Below are positions 16,015-25,433 of a stretch of DNA of 64,000 nt, piece by piece (position 1 is the stretch's first letter; every line of letters starts with the position of its first letter). Position numbers and translations under genes: made by a program. The notes under the pieces are model-generated. The model did not search any database. It was not told where the DNA came from and saw nothing but the letters and a program-made list of their open reading frames with translations. The stretch is from positions 2,628,501-2,692,500 of the forward strand of contig NZ_LT630450.1 of the NCBI RefSeq assembly GCF_900116045.1. Reading direction: 5' to 3'. The DNA is from Desulfovibrio piger. Lineage in GTDB: Bacteria > Desulfobacterota > Desulfovibrionia > Desulfovibrionales > Desulfovibrionaceae.

Positions 16015-18140
16015 TGTTCCTTCCTCCCTTTCCGGCCTTCAAAAACGGGGGCCCCGTTTTCTCCGACCGGATATATCTGCTTGCAGCGGGGATAATCGGA
16101 ACAGCCGTAGAACTTGCCTTTGGCGCTGCTGCGCAGGACGAGAGGCTTGCCGCAGGCTTTGCAGGCGTGTTCCGAAAGCGTAGGTTTCGGTCTGGGACTT
16201 CCCGGTTTGCCGTTGTCATCGGGAAGTATGGTCTTGCAGTCGGGATAGGCGGAGCAGCTCCAGAACCATGAGTCGTCCTTTTTTCTTTTACGGCGCTGAA
16301 GAGCGGCCCCGCAGTCGGGGCAGACATGGGCGGGGCTGGCTTTGCGTTCCAGAATCGGAGCCAGCAGCGTCGGCAGAAGACGTTTTTGTTCCGAGAGAAA
16401 GGCGTCCAGACTGCCCTTGCCCTGGGCGATGGCTTCAAGCTGGTCTTCCCATGCGGCGGTGGTGATGGGGTCTTTCAGAGCGGGCGGCGTCAGGTCGATG
16501 ATTTCCTGCCCCAGCGGCGTGGATACGATGGATTTTTTCTCGGCGACGAGATAGCCGCGTTCTTTCAGCGTCTCAATGATATTGGCGCGGGTGGCTTCGG
16601 TTCCGAGGCCCTTGCTTTCCTTGAGCGTGGCTTTCGCCTGACCGTCCTTGACCAGAAGATGGACGTGGGCCATGGCGTCAATCAGGCTCCCCTCGCTGAA
16701 TCGTGAGGGAGGAGAAGTCTTTTTCCGCACGCTTTCCGCGTTACGGCAGCGCACGGCGTCGCCCTGTTCCATGAGCGGCAGAAGTTCCTGCTCCTGTTCA
16801 TCGGAATCATCGTCATCCCTGGAAAGCGCCGTCCATCCGGCCTCCAGCAGTCGCCGCCCTGAGGCTTCCCATCGGGTATCTCCGAGAGCAACGGCGATTT
16901 TCTGGGCTTCATAGCGCATGGGCGGATGAAATTGCAGACAGTAGGCCGTGGCGATCAGCAGAAAAAGGGCGCGTTCTTCCCCGGCAAGGCTTTCCGCAGG
17001 TTCCCCGGTGGGAATGATGGCGTGGTGGGCGGTAATCTTTTTCGTGTTCCAGACCGTGCTTTTCAGGCGGGAATCCGCCTTGCCCGCAAGCTGCTCCAGG
17101 CCGGAGACTCCGGCAAGGCGGCTTAGAATGGATGCGGCTTCGCCATGCTGCTCTTCCGGCAGATAGCGGCAGTCTGTCCTGGGGTAGGTGGTGAGTTTCT
17201 TTTCATAAAGGCTCTGGGCGACATCCAGGACGCGCTTGGCCGACATGCCGAGTCTGGCGGAAGCGGATTTTTGCAGGGAAGAGAGGCAATGAGGCAAGGG
17301 GGCGGGTCTGGTTTTCTTTTCCCGCAGAGATTCCAGAACCGTTCCTTCCTTGCCGTTGACCGATTCCAGAACGGCGGCAACTTGAGCAAGGTCCACAAGA
17401 CGCCCGGAGCTGTCCAGTCCGTCCTGCGAGTCGGAAGGCACGAAGGTGACGGAACATTCTCCGTGGGGGTGGATAATGCTTGCCCGCAGCACAAAATAAT
17501 CCGAGGGCTTGAAATGGGCAATCTCCCTGTCGCGGGCCACAACCAGCGCCAGCGTGGGCGTCTGGACTCTGCCGAGGGAAAGCACTTCCGTGCGTCCGTT
17601 TTCTCTGCCTGTGATGGTCAGGGCGCGGGTGGCGTTTATGCCGACCAGCCAGTCGGCCATCATTCTGGCGCGGGCGGCGTCCCGCAAAGGCGCATTGGCG
17701 GCGTTGTCCGTGATGTTGCCGAGAGCGATGCTGACGGAGCGGTCATCCAGGGAAGGAAGCCAGATACGGAAGACAGGGCCGCGATAGCGGAAATGTTCCA
17801 GCACTTCATCAACAAGAAGCTGGCCTTCCCGGTCAGGGTCGCCCGCATGGACGACGGAGGCGGCGTCGCGCAGCAGTTTGCCGATGGTGTCGAGCTGTGC
17901 TTTCGACGTGCGCTTGACCACATATTTCCATGAGGAAGGAATGATGGGCAGATGTTCGCGCCGCCATTGGGCATATTCCGGGCAGTAGGCTTCAGGATAG
18001 GCGGGTTCAAGAAGGTGGCCGAAGCACCAGGTGACGATGTTGTCTCCGCACCGGATACAGCCCTGTTCCGTGCGTCCCCCGCCAAGTCCTCTGGCAATGG
18101 CTTTTCCAAGATTCGGTTTTTCAGCGATGAAAAGTCTCAT
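16011..18140 (-). CDS. topB: Type IA DNA topoisomerase III (TopB/TraE-like)
   Basis: The 709-residue product opens with the toprim motif MRLFIAEKPNLGKAIA and carries HAGDPDREGQLL (DxDxE metal site). The active-site tyrosine is in LTTYPRTDCRYLP (residue ~315). Two C-terminal zinc-finger repeats follow (CPDCGAAL...CSAYPDC and CKACGKPL...CSDYPRC). Plasmid-borne topoisomerase III enzymes (e.g. RP4 TraE) resolve DNA intermediates during transfer or replication. It starts three bases after the ArdC gene stop in the same operon. Confidence 0.93.
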   Translation of the reverse strand: MRLFIAEKPNLGKAIARGLGGGRTEQGCIRCGDNIVTWCFGHLLEPAYPEAYCPEYAQWRREHLPIIPSSWKYVVKRTSKAQLDTIGKLLRDAASVVHAGDPDREGQLLVDEVLEHFRYRGPVFRIWLPSLDDRSVSIALGNITDNAANAPLRDAARARMMADWLVGINATRALTITGRENGRTEVLSLGRVQTPTLALVVARDREIAHFKPSDYFVLRASIIHPHGECSVTFVPSDSQDGLDSSGRLVDLAQVAAVLESVNGKEGTVLESLREKKTRPAPLPHCLSSLQKSASARLGMSAKRVLDVAQSLYEKKLTTYPRTDCRYLPEEQHGEAASILSRLAGVSGLEQLAGKADSRLKSTVWNTKKITAHHAIIPTGEPAESLAGEERALFLLIATAYCLQFHPPMRYEAQKIAVALGDTRWEASGRRLLEAGWTALSRDDDDSDEQEQELLPLMEQGDAVRCRNAESVRKKTSPPSRFSEGSLIDAMAHVHLLVKDGQAKATLKESKGLGTEATRANIIETLKERGYLVAEKKSIVSTPLGQEIIDLTPPALKDPITTAAWEDQLEAIAQGKGSLDAFLSEQKRLLPTLLAPILERKASPAHVCPDCGAALQRRKRKKDDSWFWSCSAYPDCKTILPDDNGKPGSPRPKPTLSEHACKACGKPLVLRSSAKGKFYGCSDYPRCKQIYPVGENGAPVFEGRKGRKEQ

Positions 18141-18143
18141 GCG

Positions 18144-19568
18144 TTATATCCTCATGCGCTGCGCCGAGGCAGCCTGCTGTTCCAGTAAGGGTGCGTTATG
18201 TTCCAGAGCGCCCGGAGCTGGGCGGAGTTTGTCGTCCATTTCCATGTGGAGAACGTGGGCCATCTTGTCGAAAAGCGCGGCAAGCTCCATCACGGAGTCG
18301 GGGTCCTGCTTGAGGGCCAGATTGAGGAAGTCCGGGTTCTGGAGGATAAGGCGCGTTTTTGTGACCGGGTTGTCCGTATTCTTGAAGGCAACGGCTGCCT
18401 CGGTGAAAGACAGCGGTTCGGAGAAGGCGCTGTTTCGGGAAAGGCGCTCGAAGACCTGCGAGCCGGAAGACTCTTCGGCATGGAAGGAAACGCCGCAGGC
18501 CGCGTCGCGCTGCTTCTGAAGTTCCACCAGTTCCGGCCATGCTTCCCGTCTGGGAAACCACCTTGCCGCAGGCTGTTCATCGGATTCAAACTGATGCAGC
18601 ACCGTCAGTATCTTTGCCGCTTCCGAAGCTGCCTGAAACACGGCTTTGACATCGCCGCCGGAAAATTTCTGATTCCAGTTGGCGATATAGGCGGCGGAAT
18701 TCGTTTCCGGCATGGGCAGCGCAAGATGCGCGCCGGCCAGCATGGAAAACATTTCCGCGCGCATTTCTTCAAAGGCGTAGCTCTTTATGGTCTGCGCATT
18801 TTTCAGCTGACGGTTTTCCCGCGTTTCGTGCCCGGTGGCATGGAAGAACTCGTGCAGTTTGGCGGCGTAATATTCATCCGTACCGCTGAACCGTTCGGGA
18901 TACGGCAGGGCCACCTCGTTTTTTTCCATGTTGAAGCAGGGATCGCCGCCGTAGTGCCTGACGTGAACGCCGGAGCTGGCGATGAAGCGTTCCACCATCT
19001 CATGCCGTTCAATCTGCGTCATGGCATGGGCGGGACGTTCCTTGGCGGGGAATCCCTCAATCTGGGCAGCATTGAAGACCGTGAAAGGATAGAAAAGCGT
19101 TTTGCGCTGAACGTCGGGAACGTCCTGCCCCCGGTCCTTCATTTCCTCGATGCGCCGGAGTTCTTCCCTGGTCAGGAATTTCCAGGCTCCGTTTTCTTCC
19201 ACAATGTAGGCGACTTCCTCCGGCCGCAGCACCTTGACGCCCCGTTCGCCCTTGCGGATGTTCATTTGCAGTTCGGGGTGGGCGTTCTGAAAGCTCTGAA
19301 GCTGGTTGAAGGTCATCCACCGGTCATCGGCGTATCCCCTGACAATGGTTGTCAGCAGCAGCCGAACAAGGTTCGCCCCGCTGTACTCTCTGCCGGTCAC
19401 GGGACAGAACGGCATTCCCACAGGAGTGTCGGAGGTCCAGCCCCGTTGCCAGTCCCCGGCTTTTTCCGCCAGGGAAAGCATGGTTTCAGCGATGCCGTTG
19501 ACGAACTCTTCCTGGACTTCGCGGCTTATCTGAAAGCGGTTTTTTCTTTCGCGCGGCTGCTCACTCAT
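18144..19568 (-). CDS. ardC: ArdC-type antirestriction protein with metalloprotease domain
   Basis: The 474-residue protein has the N-terminal ssDNA-binding ArdC domain (VGMPFCPVTGREYSGANLVRLL and RWMTFNQLQSFQN, residues ~50-95). A zincin-like domain follows with HEFFHATGHETR (HExxH at 239-243) and a downstream FEEMRAEMFSML. ArdC of IncW plasmid pSa binds single-stranded DNA and protects entering DNA from nucleases and restriction; a similar role here is inferred. The C-terminal ~150 residues are unassigned. It lies between topB and a small protein in the transfer operon. Confidence 0.87.
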   Translation of the reverse strand: MSEQPRERKNRFQISREVQEEFVNGIAETMLSLAEKAGDWQRGWTSDTPVGMPFCPVTGREYSGANLVRLLLTTIVRGYADDRWMTFNQLQSFQNAHPELQMNIRKGERGVKVLRPEEVAYIVEENGAWKFLTREELRRIEEMKDRGQDVPDVQRKTLFYPFTVFNAAQIEGFPAKERPAHAMTQIERHEMVERFIASSGVHVRHYGGDPCFNMEKNEVALPYPERFSGTDEYYAAKLHEFFHATGHETRENRQLKNAQTIKSYAFEEMRAEMFSMLAGAHLALPMPETNSAAYIANWNQKFSGGDVKAVFQAASEAAKILTVLHQFESDEQPAARWFPRREAWPELVELQKQRDAACGVSFHAEESSGSQVFERLSRNSAFSEPLSFTEAAVAFKNTDNPVTKTRLILQNPDFLNLALKQDPDSVMELAALFDKMAHVLHMEMDDKLRPAPGALEHNAPLLEQQAASAQRMRI

Positions 19569-19780
19569 GCGTTTTCCTCCCTTAGTTCCACGATGACGGA
19601 ATCCTGCTCGTCGTGCGGATTGAGAAAGCCCGCCAGAACGGCGTCCTCCCTGCTCATCAGGAAGGCCCCGGCGTCGAGCTGACTCTCAATATGCCGGGGC
19701 GTAAGGGATACGCGCTCTTTTTCCCGGCAACGGACAGGGGAATCAAAGAGGCCGAAACTGTTGCGCGGAACGTCTTTCAT
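19565..19780 (-). CDS. Small acidic protein of unknown function
   Basis: The 71-residue protein beginning MKDVPRNSFGLFDSPVRC is chosen because AAGGAG lies six bases upstream of ATG 19,780; the frame stays open further upstream but overlaps icmT. It has no membrane segment or known motif. It overlaps the ardC start by four bases, so expression is coupled, and it may assist ArdC; that is inference only. Confidence 0.6.
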   Translation of the reverse strand: MKDVPRNSFGLFDSPVRCREKERVSLTPRHIESQLDAGAFLMSREDAVLAGFLNPHDEQDSVIVELREENA

Positions 19781-19805
19781 GTCGAACTCCTTTCGGGTTG
19801 TTGAA

Positions 19806-20078
19806 TTACCAGCGGCATCGTTTGCGCCAGAGGGTTTCGGTGTATCTGCTCTCCCGGCGTCTGCCCATGAACGCCGTGCGTATCGCCCTGAGACAGGCAA
19901 GAGGCGACATGCCGGAGCGTTGAACAAAGAACAGGGCCACAATGCCCAGGCAGGCAATGGCCGCCGTCCACCAGGACCAGTGGAACAGCCACAGCGCCAG
20001 GGGAAAGATGGCACGGGCGTCCAGAATGAAAATTTTCGGCGTGAGACCGGTATCCCGCCAGAGAACTTCACCGTTCAT
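19806..20078 (-). CDS. icmT: IcmT/TraK-family T4SS membrane protein
   Basis: The 90-residue protein shows the family pattern: WRDTGLTPKIFILDARAIFPL followed by a hydrophobic hairpin (LALWLFHWSWWTAAIACLGIVALFFV) and a basic tail. IcmT in Legionella and TraK in IncI plasmids occur next to DotB/TraJ, as here (four-base overlap with dotB), and are core inner-membrane components. Confidence comes from the conserved N-terminal block and the gene order. Confidence 0.85.
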   Translation of the reverse strand: MNGEVLWRDTGLTPKIFILDARAIFPLALWLFHWSWWTAAIACLGIVALFFVQRSGMSPLACLRAIRTAFMGRRRESRYTETLWRKRCRW

Positions 20079-21250
20079 GACGTTTCCTCCAGAGCGAGTG
20101 CGTGGGACGGACTGTTTTGCCTTGCCTTGCGCTCCGCCAGAATGGCCTGATAGATGTCCCTGCCTATGTGGCCTCCGGCATAGGCGCGTTCGGCGGCATC
20201 CTGTATGCGCTGGCCGGAGGAGGAAAGCAGTTCTTCGGCCTGCGGAATCAGACGTTCCAGGGGCGTGTTCAGCAGGGTTTCCCGGATTTCGGGAGTGAAG
20301 GCCAGATATTCGCGCAGCGCCGTGCGTCCGCTGTTGTCCGGCAACGGAACGAGACGCTGGGAAATGATGAGCCTGAGACTGGAAATGAGCGTCGCCGTGA
20401 TTTGCAGCCTTTCCGCAATGGGAAAGACGTTGATGATGCGGGAAAGGGTTTCCGGTACGGAGCGCGTATGCACCGTGGAATAGGCGGCAACGCCTATTTC
20501 CGCGCTTTCGATCATGCCCCGGAGCGTATCGGGATCACGGCTTTCCCCGATGAGCACCACGTCCGGCGCCGTGCGCGTTGAGTTGCGCGTGGCCGTAAGA
20601 AACGATTTCAGATGTTCGGGAATGGTGCTTTGCGATACCGGGCCTCCGGGGTTCGGTATGGCGTCAAAGTCGAATTCTATGGGGGATTCATAGGTGCTGA
20701 CGTTGCGCCCGCCCTTTTCAATGATGCGTCGAAGAATGGCGGCGAGCAGTGTGCTTTTTCCGCTTCCCATGACGCCTGTGACCAGAACCAGGCCGTTGGA
20801 CGGCATGGCATGGTCCAGAATTTCCTGTTCCACATGCAGGTCTTCCAGGGCCGGGGGCATGGAAGGAATGGCACGGAACACGATTTTGACGCCGGTGGAA
20901 TAGCCGTCGGCCACCGGGGTGGCATTGCCGCGATAGCGGCGGCGCACACCTCGGCTTTCCTCGATTTCATGGGCAAAGTCATAGTCCGACTGGCCGGACT
21001 TGATGAGCGCGGCCACGGAATTGTTCCGGGTCAGACGTTCCAGTGCGGACAGAAGTTCATCGGTCGTAATGGCCCGCTGCGTGACCATCCGCCATGTTCC
21101 GTTGAGGCGCATCCATGCCGGAAGCGCGGAACGCAGGCACAGGTCGGACATGCCGCAACGGGTTCCCCAGAGCAGCAGGTCGTTGATGCCCGCATAGTCC
21201 CAGCGGATACGCGGTTCACGAGGATACCAGCCGGGATTCGTCATGGTCAT
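20075..21250 (-). CDS. dotB: DotB/TraJ-type secretion ATPase
   Basis: The 391-residue PilT/VirB11-like hexameric ATPase has LVTGVMGSGKSTLLAAIL (Walker A, ~160), the Asp box IGESRDPDTLRGMIESAEIG and the His box STVHTRSV. It powers assembly or substrate movement in Dot/Icm systems. The start at 21,250 overlaps the dotC stop (ATGA). A second ATG six bases downstream is possible. Gene order dotD-dotC-dotB-icmT is identical to traH-I-J-K of IncI plasmids. Confidence 0.93.
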   Translation of the reverse strand: MTMTNPGWYPREPRIRWDYAGINDLLLWGTRCGMSDLCLRSALPAWMRLNGTWRMVTQRAITTDELLSALERLTRNNSVAALIKSGQSDYDFAHEIEESRGVRRRYRGNATPVADGYSTGVKIVFRAIPSMPPALEDLHVEQEILDHAMPSNGLVLVTGVMGSGKSTLLAAILRRIIEKGGRNVSTYESPIEFDFDAIPNPGGPVSQSTIPEHLKSFLTATRNSTRTAPDVVLIGESRDPDTLRGMIESAEIGVAAYSTVHTRSVPETLSRIINVFPIAERLQITATLISSLRLIISQRLVPLPDNSGRTALREYLAFTPEIRETLLNTPLERLIPQAEELLSSSGQRIQDAAERAYAGGHIGRDIYQAILAERKARQNSPSHALALEETS

Positions 21251-22293
21251 TTTCTCCCCTTTTTTACGGAAGGAGACGGGGCGACCGTGAAGGATGACGG
21301 CGCGGTAATCCGATAAACGCGCTGGCCGATGTTCAGCTTGTTTCCGTTGTCCGTGGTGTGCATTCCCAGGTCGGAAGAGGCGGTGCTGATGCGGCTCAGA
21401 AGATGCTGGGCCGTGAGCAGATGATACAGCATGGCTCCGCGATAGCTCCGCACCATCCGCGCCACGTTGTCCGCGTAAAGCTGATCCGCCTCTTTCAGCC
21501 CCTGTGTCCAGGCATCACGCACGGCGCGTCGCCAGATGGCCCGCTCTTCGCTGTTTTTGGGCAGAACGGCGGGGTTCGGTTTTTCCGGTTCGGGAAAATC
21601 GTCCATCATCAGAAAGGTTCGCCAGTGAGGAACAACCGCGATGTACTGTGCCGGTTCAAGCATTTCATAAGTCGCTTTTGCTGCTGTCGCGGTTCCCGGC
21701 TCTTCAATCCGCATGGAGGCTCCGGCCCGTGCCAGAAGCGGCGGCATGATGAGGGCTTCCCCCTGCGTCAGAACAAGCGGCGTGAAGTTGAAGGCGGCAT
21801 CCATGATGGTACTGAACTCTTCGGTTCTGGCGGCAAGCTGTCGGTAGCGCCAGGTTATGGCCGTCTGAAACGTAACAAGCCGGGCCGCCTCCTTGATGGC
21901 TCTGGGGCGCATGAGCTTGACGGCGGTATGCTCTTTTTCACTGCCGCCTTTCATTTCCAGAAGTTCCGCCAGCTCGTCGGGATCGCCTTTGCGCGGTCCC
22001 GAAGCGGGGTCGGCGGGAACATGCACGGCCAGGTATTGCCCGTTGCCGTCTTCAGCATAGGAGGCGTCGTAGGGGGTGAAGGCATGGTCGTCGTTTGTTT
22101 TGTCCGCTGCTTTCGGCGCATTGACCGTGCCGGGGGGAACGGGCACGGGAGTCGTGGGGGCATTTTGCGGGAGCATTCCCGCGCACCCGGTCAGAGAGAC
22201 GGCTGCGATGAAGGCCAGCAGAAGAGAAGCCGCCTTCCGGGGACCGAAAAGACGAAGCCGAAGCGCAGGGATGAGACGGGCGAACATCGTCAT
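21247..22293 (-). CDS. dotC: DotC/TraI outer-membrane-complex lipoprotein
   Basis: The 348-residue lipoprotein has a signal peptide and lipobox (VSLTGC, residue ~37). The DotC core includes TFQTAITWRYRQL, FNFTPLVLTQGEALIMPPLL, YIAVVPHWRTFLM and RRAVRDAWTQGLKEAD. With DotD it helps place DotH in the outer membrane. It overlaps dotD and dotB by four bases each. Confidence 0.92.
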   Translation of the reverse strand: MTMFARLIPALRLRLFGPRKAASLLLAFIAAVSLTGCAGMLPQNAPTTPVPVPPGTVNAPKAADKTNDDHAFTPYDASYAEDGNGQYLAVHVPADPASGPRKGDPDELAELLEMKGGSEKEHTAVKLMRPRAIKEAARLVTFQTAITWRYRQLAARTEEFSTIMDAAFNFTPLVLTQGEALIMPPLLARAGASMRIEEPGTATAAKATYEMLEPAQYIAVVPHWRTFLMMDDFPEPEKPNPAVLPKNSEERAIWRRAVRDAWTQGLKEADQLYADNVARMVRSYRGAMLYHLLTAQHLLSRISTASSDLGMHTTDNGNKLNIGQRVYRITAPSSFTVAPSPSVKKGRK

Positions 22294-22760
22294 GAATGAA
22301 GCTCCTTACCGGTGGTTCTTGCCAGCGTGAGAACGCGGTTGATGGGGTCGAAACGCACGGCGGCCTGGGGCTGTATCTGCCATGCGATGTCTTCCAGAAG
22401 TTCATGCGCGGGACGGTTCAGCCCATGCACCACCACGGTCATGACCTGTGCGGAGGGTGTTCCCGCTTCCCTGTAGCGAAAGCCGAGTTGCAGGCAGATT
22501 TCCTTGAGCGCTCCTTCCACGGGTCCCGTCCAGGTAATGGAGACAGGCAGATTCAGCGAAGGGTCGGAAGGCTGCAGCAGAGGCCGCAAGCCCTGTCCGC
22601 GCAGTCTGGCGATCATGGCGAGTTCCCCATGAGCCTGTTCTGCCGCGTGTCCCAGGGTGGTTGATACGAAATCGGCGGGCGGAGGAGCGGAAGACTGCTC
22701 CCTTCCCACGCAGGCGGCGAGAAAAAGACAGCATAAACACAGCACAAGGTTGCGGAACAT
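22290..22760 (-). CDS. dotD: DotD/TraH lipoprotein
   Basis: The 156-residue protein has a lipobox (FLAAC at residue ~17) followed by a linker and a secretin-N0-like domain (LPVSITWTGPVEGALKEICLQLGFRYREAG ... AVRFDPINRVLTL). This matches DotD/TraH, which joins DotC and DotH in the outer-membrane core. A good GGAGG lies upstream (on the plus strand ...gacctcctt...). Confidence 0.9.
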   Translation of the reverse strand: MFRNLVLCLCCLFLAACVGREQSSAPPPADFVSTTLGHAAEQAHGELAMIARLRGQGLRPLLQPSDPSLNLPVSITWTGPVEGALKEICLQLGFRYREAGTPSAQVMTVVVHGLNRPAHELLEDIAWQIQPQAAVRFDPINRVLTLARTTGKELHS

Positions 22761-22802
22761 GATGGACCTCCTTTATGGATGAAAAGACACACCCCGTCCG
22801 CC

Positions 22803-23246
22803 TTACGGGCGATGGGAAACGACGCCGACTCCTTGCAGCAGCCAGCGACCGAACGGCAGAAAACGGCGGTTACGCAAGAGGGAAATGCGCCAGAGCGTCG
22901 TGAGGATTCCAAGAAGACATGGCAGAGAGATGAGACAGAGGGCGATGACGGACAGCATGGTTCGCTGCCATATCGCCGCCAGAGCGCAGAGGATGACGGG
23001 AGCGATAAAAAGCGGAACGCGCAGACGCAGCACCCTGATGACGCCGGGAATATCCGCGTCGTCGGCGATGCCCCAGGCGGCAAGCAGCAGAGAAAAGTCC
23101 TGAGCAACCGCGTGTTGTTCCTGGGAAGAGCGATGACTGCGGAAAAAAGCGACACGGGCACAAAGTCTGTTCCGAAGAAGGGAACATTGCAGCCTAGACT
23201 CGCAAAGAGCGGTAACAAAAGCCGTGGTCGAGAGATACTTTTTCAT
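22803..23246 (-). CDS. Small inner-membrane protein between dotA and dotD
   Basis: The 147-residue basic protein has two adjoining transmembrane helices (VPLFIAPVILCALAAIW and LSVIALCLISLPCLLGILTTLW, residues ~75-120). It starts five bases after the dotA stop. In IncI plasmids traX and traY (DotA) are neighbours, so a TraX-like role is possible by position, but I see no sequence motif to prove it. Confidence 0.6.
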   Translation of the reverse strand: MKKYLSTTAFVTALCESRLQCSLLRNRLCARVAFFRSHRSSQEQHAVAQDFSLLLAAWGIADDADIPGVIRVLRLRVPLFIAPVILCALAAIWQRTMLSVIALCLISLPCLLGILTTLWRISLLRNRRFLPFGRWLLQGVGVVSHRP

Positions 23247-23251
23247 AGGCG

Positions 23252-25351
23252 TCAGCTTCTGAAGTTATCCTGTGATACTCGTGAAGTCTGGGAAACTCCT
23301 GACGGCGATTGCGTCGGCATCGCGTGCCCGGAGCCGGGGTTGTTCCATTGCCTCGAAATGTCGCCGCGAAGCTCTCTTGCGCCCTGCGCCCCGGAGCTGA
23401 CGGTATTGGTGGAGGCGATGAAGATGCTCTTGACTCCGGCCTGGTCTTCCTTTTCTCCCAGCCCGTGGATTTGCTGACCTATCCAGCTGGTCACATGCTC
23501 CGGCAGGTAATGGATGAGGGAGAAGAACTTGTTGGCCGCCATGATGACGACGATGCCGAGGATGACCAGCATGGAGAACGTGCCGGTAATGCCGAGAATT
23601 TTGGTTTGTGCGGTTCCGGCGACGAACATCTCAAAGCTGGCTCCGAGAAGTCTGCCGAGGACATTCATGAGAATGACGGCGGCAAAGAATCCCGCCACCA
23701 TCAGAGGAGGACGGATGATGATGGCAAGGAGAAGAAAATAGCCTCTTTTGCCGTGCTGACCGGCAGCGCCGTCTCCGTCGGGCAGCGCATGGGCGCACAG
23801 CCAGAGCGGGGCCGCGATCAGGGCTTCCACAATGAGGATGATCCAGCCCACCAGGGCCGAAATCCAGCGGATGAAGGGAATGGCGGGCAGGTAGTATGCC
23901 AGCGCCAGCCCGTACAGCAGAAGGGGAAGAAAAACGGCGAACAGGGCAAAGGAGATATACTTGTCCAGATTCGGAATGGCCTTGCCTACGAGGGGCAGCT
24001 CCTTGCCCATGGAGTGCGCCACATCCACGACGCCGAGAGCCGAGGCCAGCCCCCATGCCGTACCGATGAAGTAGTCCCCCACATTGGAAATCGCCATGAT
24101 GGGGTCCTGGCTGGAGAGCTTTTCAACGGCAATGGGCAGAATGTTTGCGGCGACCAGCTGATTCAACGTGGCCCGCAGCCAGTTGGTCAGCTCGTCAAAG
24201 GCCCGGCCTTCATCCGTCACGGACGGCGTGGCCGTGATGTCCGTGATTCCCCTTCGGCTGGAATAGGCGGTCTTGATATAGTTTGCCACACGTTCCTTCG
24301 CGGCTTCATAGTCCTGCAGGCCGTGCGTCCAGGCATACAGTTCGGAGACGGTATATTGGTGCGGGCTGTAGGTGATGCCGGAGTACATGGCCTCGCGGAC
24401 TTCCTGATTGATCCATGCTATGGACCAGTAGGAAGAACCGGCGATGAGCCAGCCGTACTGGGCGGAGTTTTCCTGGAAGTCGGCGAGTTTGCTTTGAAGC
24501 TGTCCCTGTCCGGCATAGCTTTGCAGTTCGGAAAGAATGGTCTCGTTGACCTGATTTGCGGCGCTGTGCAGCGCGCGGGGGTCAATGGAGGAAGACGGCG
24601 TTTCCGGGTCGGCAAGCTGCTGCGCTACAGAGGAAAGGGCGGAGATGGCCGTTCCTACGGCATTGACCTTGCCCCTGCACAGGGCATCGCTTTCATCCAC
24701 ACAGGACACCTGAATGGAACCCGCGTTGCCGTTGAAAAGGAACTGGTATTCTCCCCCGGAGCGGAACCAGTTGCTTTTATAGTTCCATTCTCCGCCCGGC
24801 GGGATGTTCATGCCGCGTCGTTCGTTCAGGTAATACTGGAGCGTCAAAGATTCCAGAGCGCCGTTGGTAATGGCCGCATAGTGCGTGACGTTCTGGTCCG
24901 GTGCCTGTACGGTGATCTGACCGGCGTGTTCCACAAAGTAGTCGGTCCCCAGTTCCCAGACAAAATTGCCGAGGTTGATGGAAAAGCCGATGCAGGCCAG
25001 AATGGCCACCTGGAAGAGACTCAGCCCCTTGAAGATAGGAGCCAGAGCGCCCATGGCCCCCACAAAACGCAGGGGCATCCACAGGGAGCTGAAACGCTTG
25101 CCGAAGGGGACGCCTTCATGCGCCGTTCCGGCCACGGCCAGAGCCATGACCCACAGGAACAGCGCGGAAATGACGGCCAGCGCCACCAGATTGAAGGCGC
25201 TGAAAATCTGGAGCATCAGCTCCGAAGCCTGCGAGCCTCCAAGACCGGCTCCCCAGGTATCCCACCCCTGTCCGAGGAAGGTGTCGAGAATCTGCTTGCT
25301 GGCATCCGTGGGCAGAAGAATTTCCGAGGTGGCAGGGAGTTCAGAGGCCAT
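23252..25351 (-). CDS. dotA: DotA/TraY polytopic inner-membrane protein
   Basis: The 699-residue protein has an N-terminal set of membrane helices (FNLVALAVISALFLWVMALAVAG and the following ~60 residues). A large periplasmic domain (~150-440) follows, and then a dense cluster of helices (ISFALFAVFLPLLLYGLALAYYLPAIPFIRW; GWIILIVEALIAAPLWL; MVAGFFAAVILMNVLG). This is the DotA/TraY architecture. AAGGGGGAG precedes ATG 25,351, so this start is favoured over the longer frame from 25,444. The C-terminal tail is Ser/Gln-rich. DotA may gate the inner-membrane channel. Confidence 0.88.
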   Translation of the reverse strand: MASELPATSEILLPTDASKQILDTFLGQGWDTWGAGLGGSQASELMLQIFSAFNLVALAVISALFLWVMALAVAGTAHEGVPFGKRFSSLWMPLRFVGAMGALAPIFKGLSLFQVAILACIGFSINLGNFVWELGTDYFVEHAGQITVQAPDQNVTHYAAITNGALESLTLQYYLNERRGMNIPPGGEWNYKSNWFRSGGEYQFLFNGNAGSIQVSCVDESDALCRGKVNAVGTAISALSSVAQQLADPETPSSSIDPRALHSAANQVNETILSELQSYAGQGQLQSKLADFQENSAQYGWLIAGSSYWSIAWINQEVREAMYSGITYSPHQYTVSELYAWTHGLQDYEAAKERVANYIKTAYSSRRGITDITATPSVTDEGRAFDELTNWLRATLNQLVAANILPIAVEKLSSQDPIMAISNVGDYFIGTAWGLASALGVVDVAHSMGKELPLVGKAIPNLDKYISFALFAVFLPLLLYGLALAYYLPAIPFIRWISALVGWIILIVEALIAAPLWLCAHALPDGDGAAGQHGKRGYFLLLAIIIRPPLMVAGFFAAVILMNVLGRLLGASFEMFVAGTAQTKILGITGTFSMLVILGIVVIMAANKFFSLIHYLPEHVTSWIGQQIHGLGEKEDQAGVKSIFIASTNTVSSGAQGARELRGDISRQWNNPGSGHAMPTQSPSGVSQTSRVSQDNFRS

Positions 25352-25383
25352 GGCGTCTCCCCCTTTCTTCATTGAGGGTGTTG

Positions 25384-25411
25384 TTGACTTTGTGTCCAAT
25401 TGAGCTACACT
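25384..25411 (+). promoter_or_regulatory. Sigma-70-type promoter of the dinJ-yafQ module
   Basis: TTGACT (25,384-25,389) and TACACT (25,406-25,411) are separated by 16 bp and sit 22 bases upstream of the antitoxin ATG, with AGGAGG (25,422-25,427) in between. The promoter overlaps the upstream region of dotA on the other strand, so the two promoters or transcripts could interfere. Confidence 0.6.
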
Positions 25412-25433
25412 TTCTAAAAACAGGAGGACAATC

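Noticed and set aside
23309-25375. 688-codon plus-strand frame antisense to dotA
   Set aside because: Gly/His/Arg/Gln-rich shadow of a GC-rich gene; dotA on the other strand has clear membrane topology and a ribosome-binding site.
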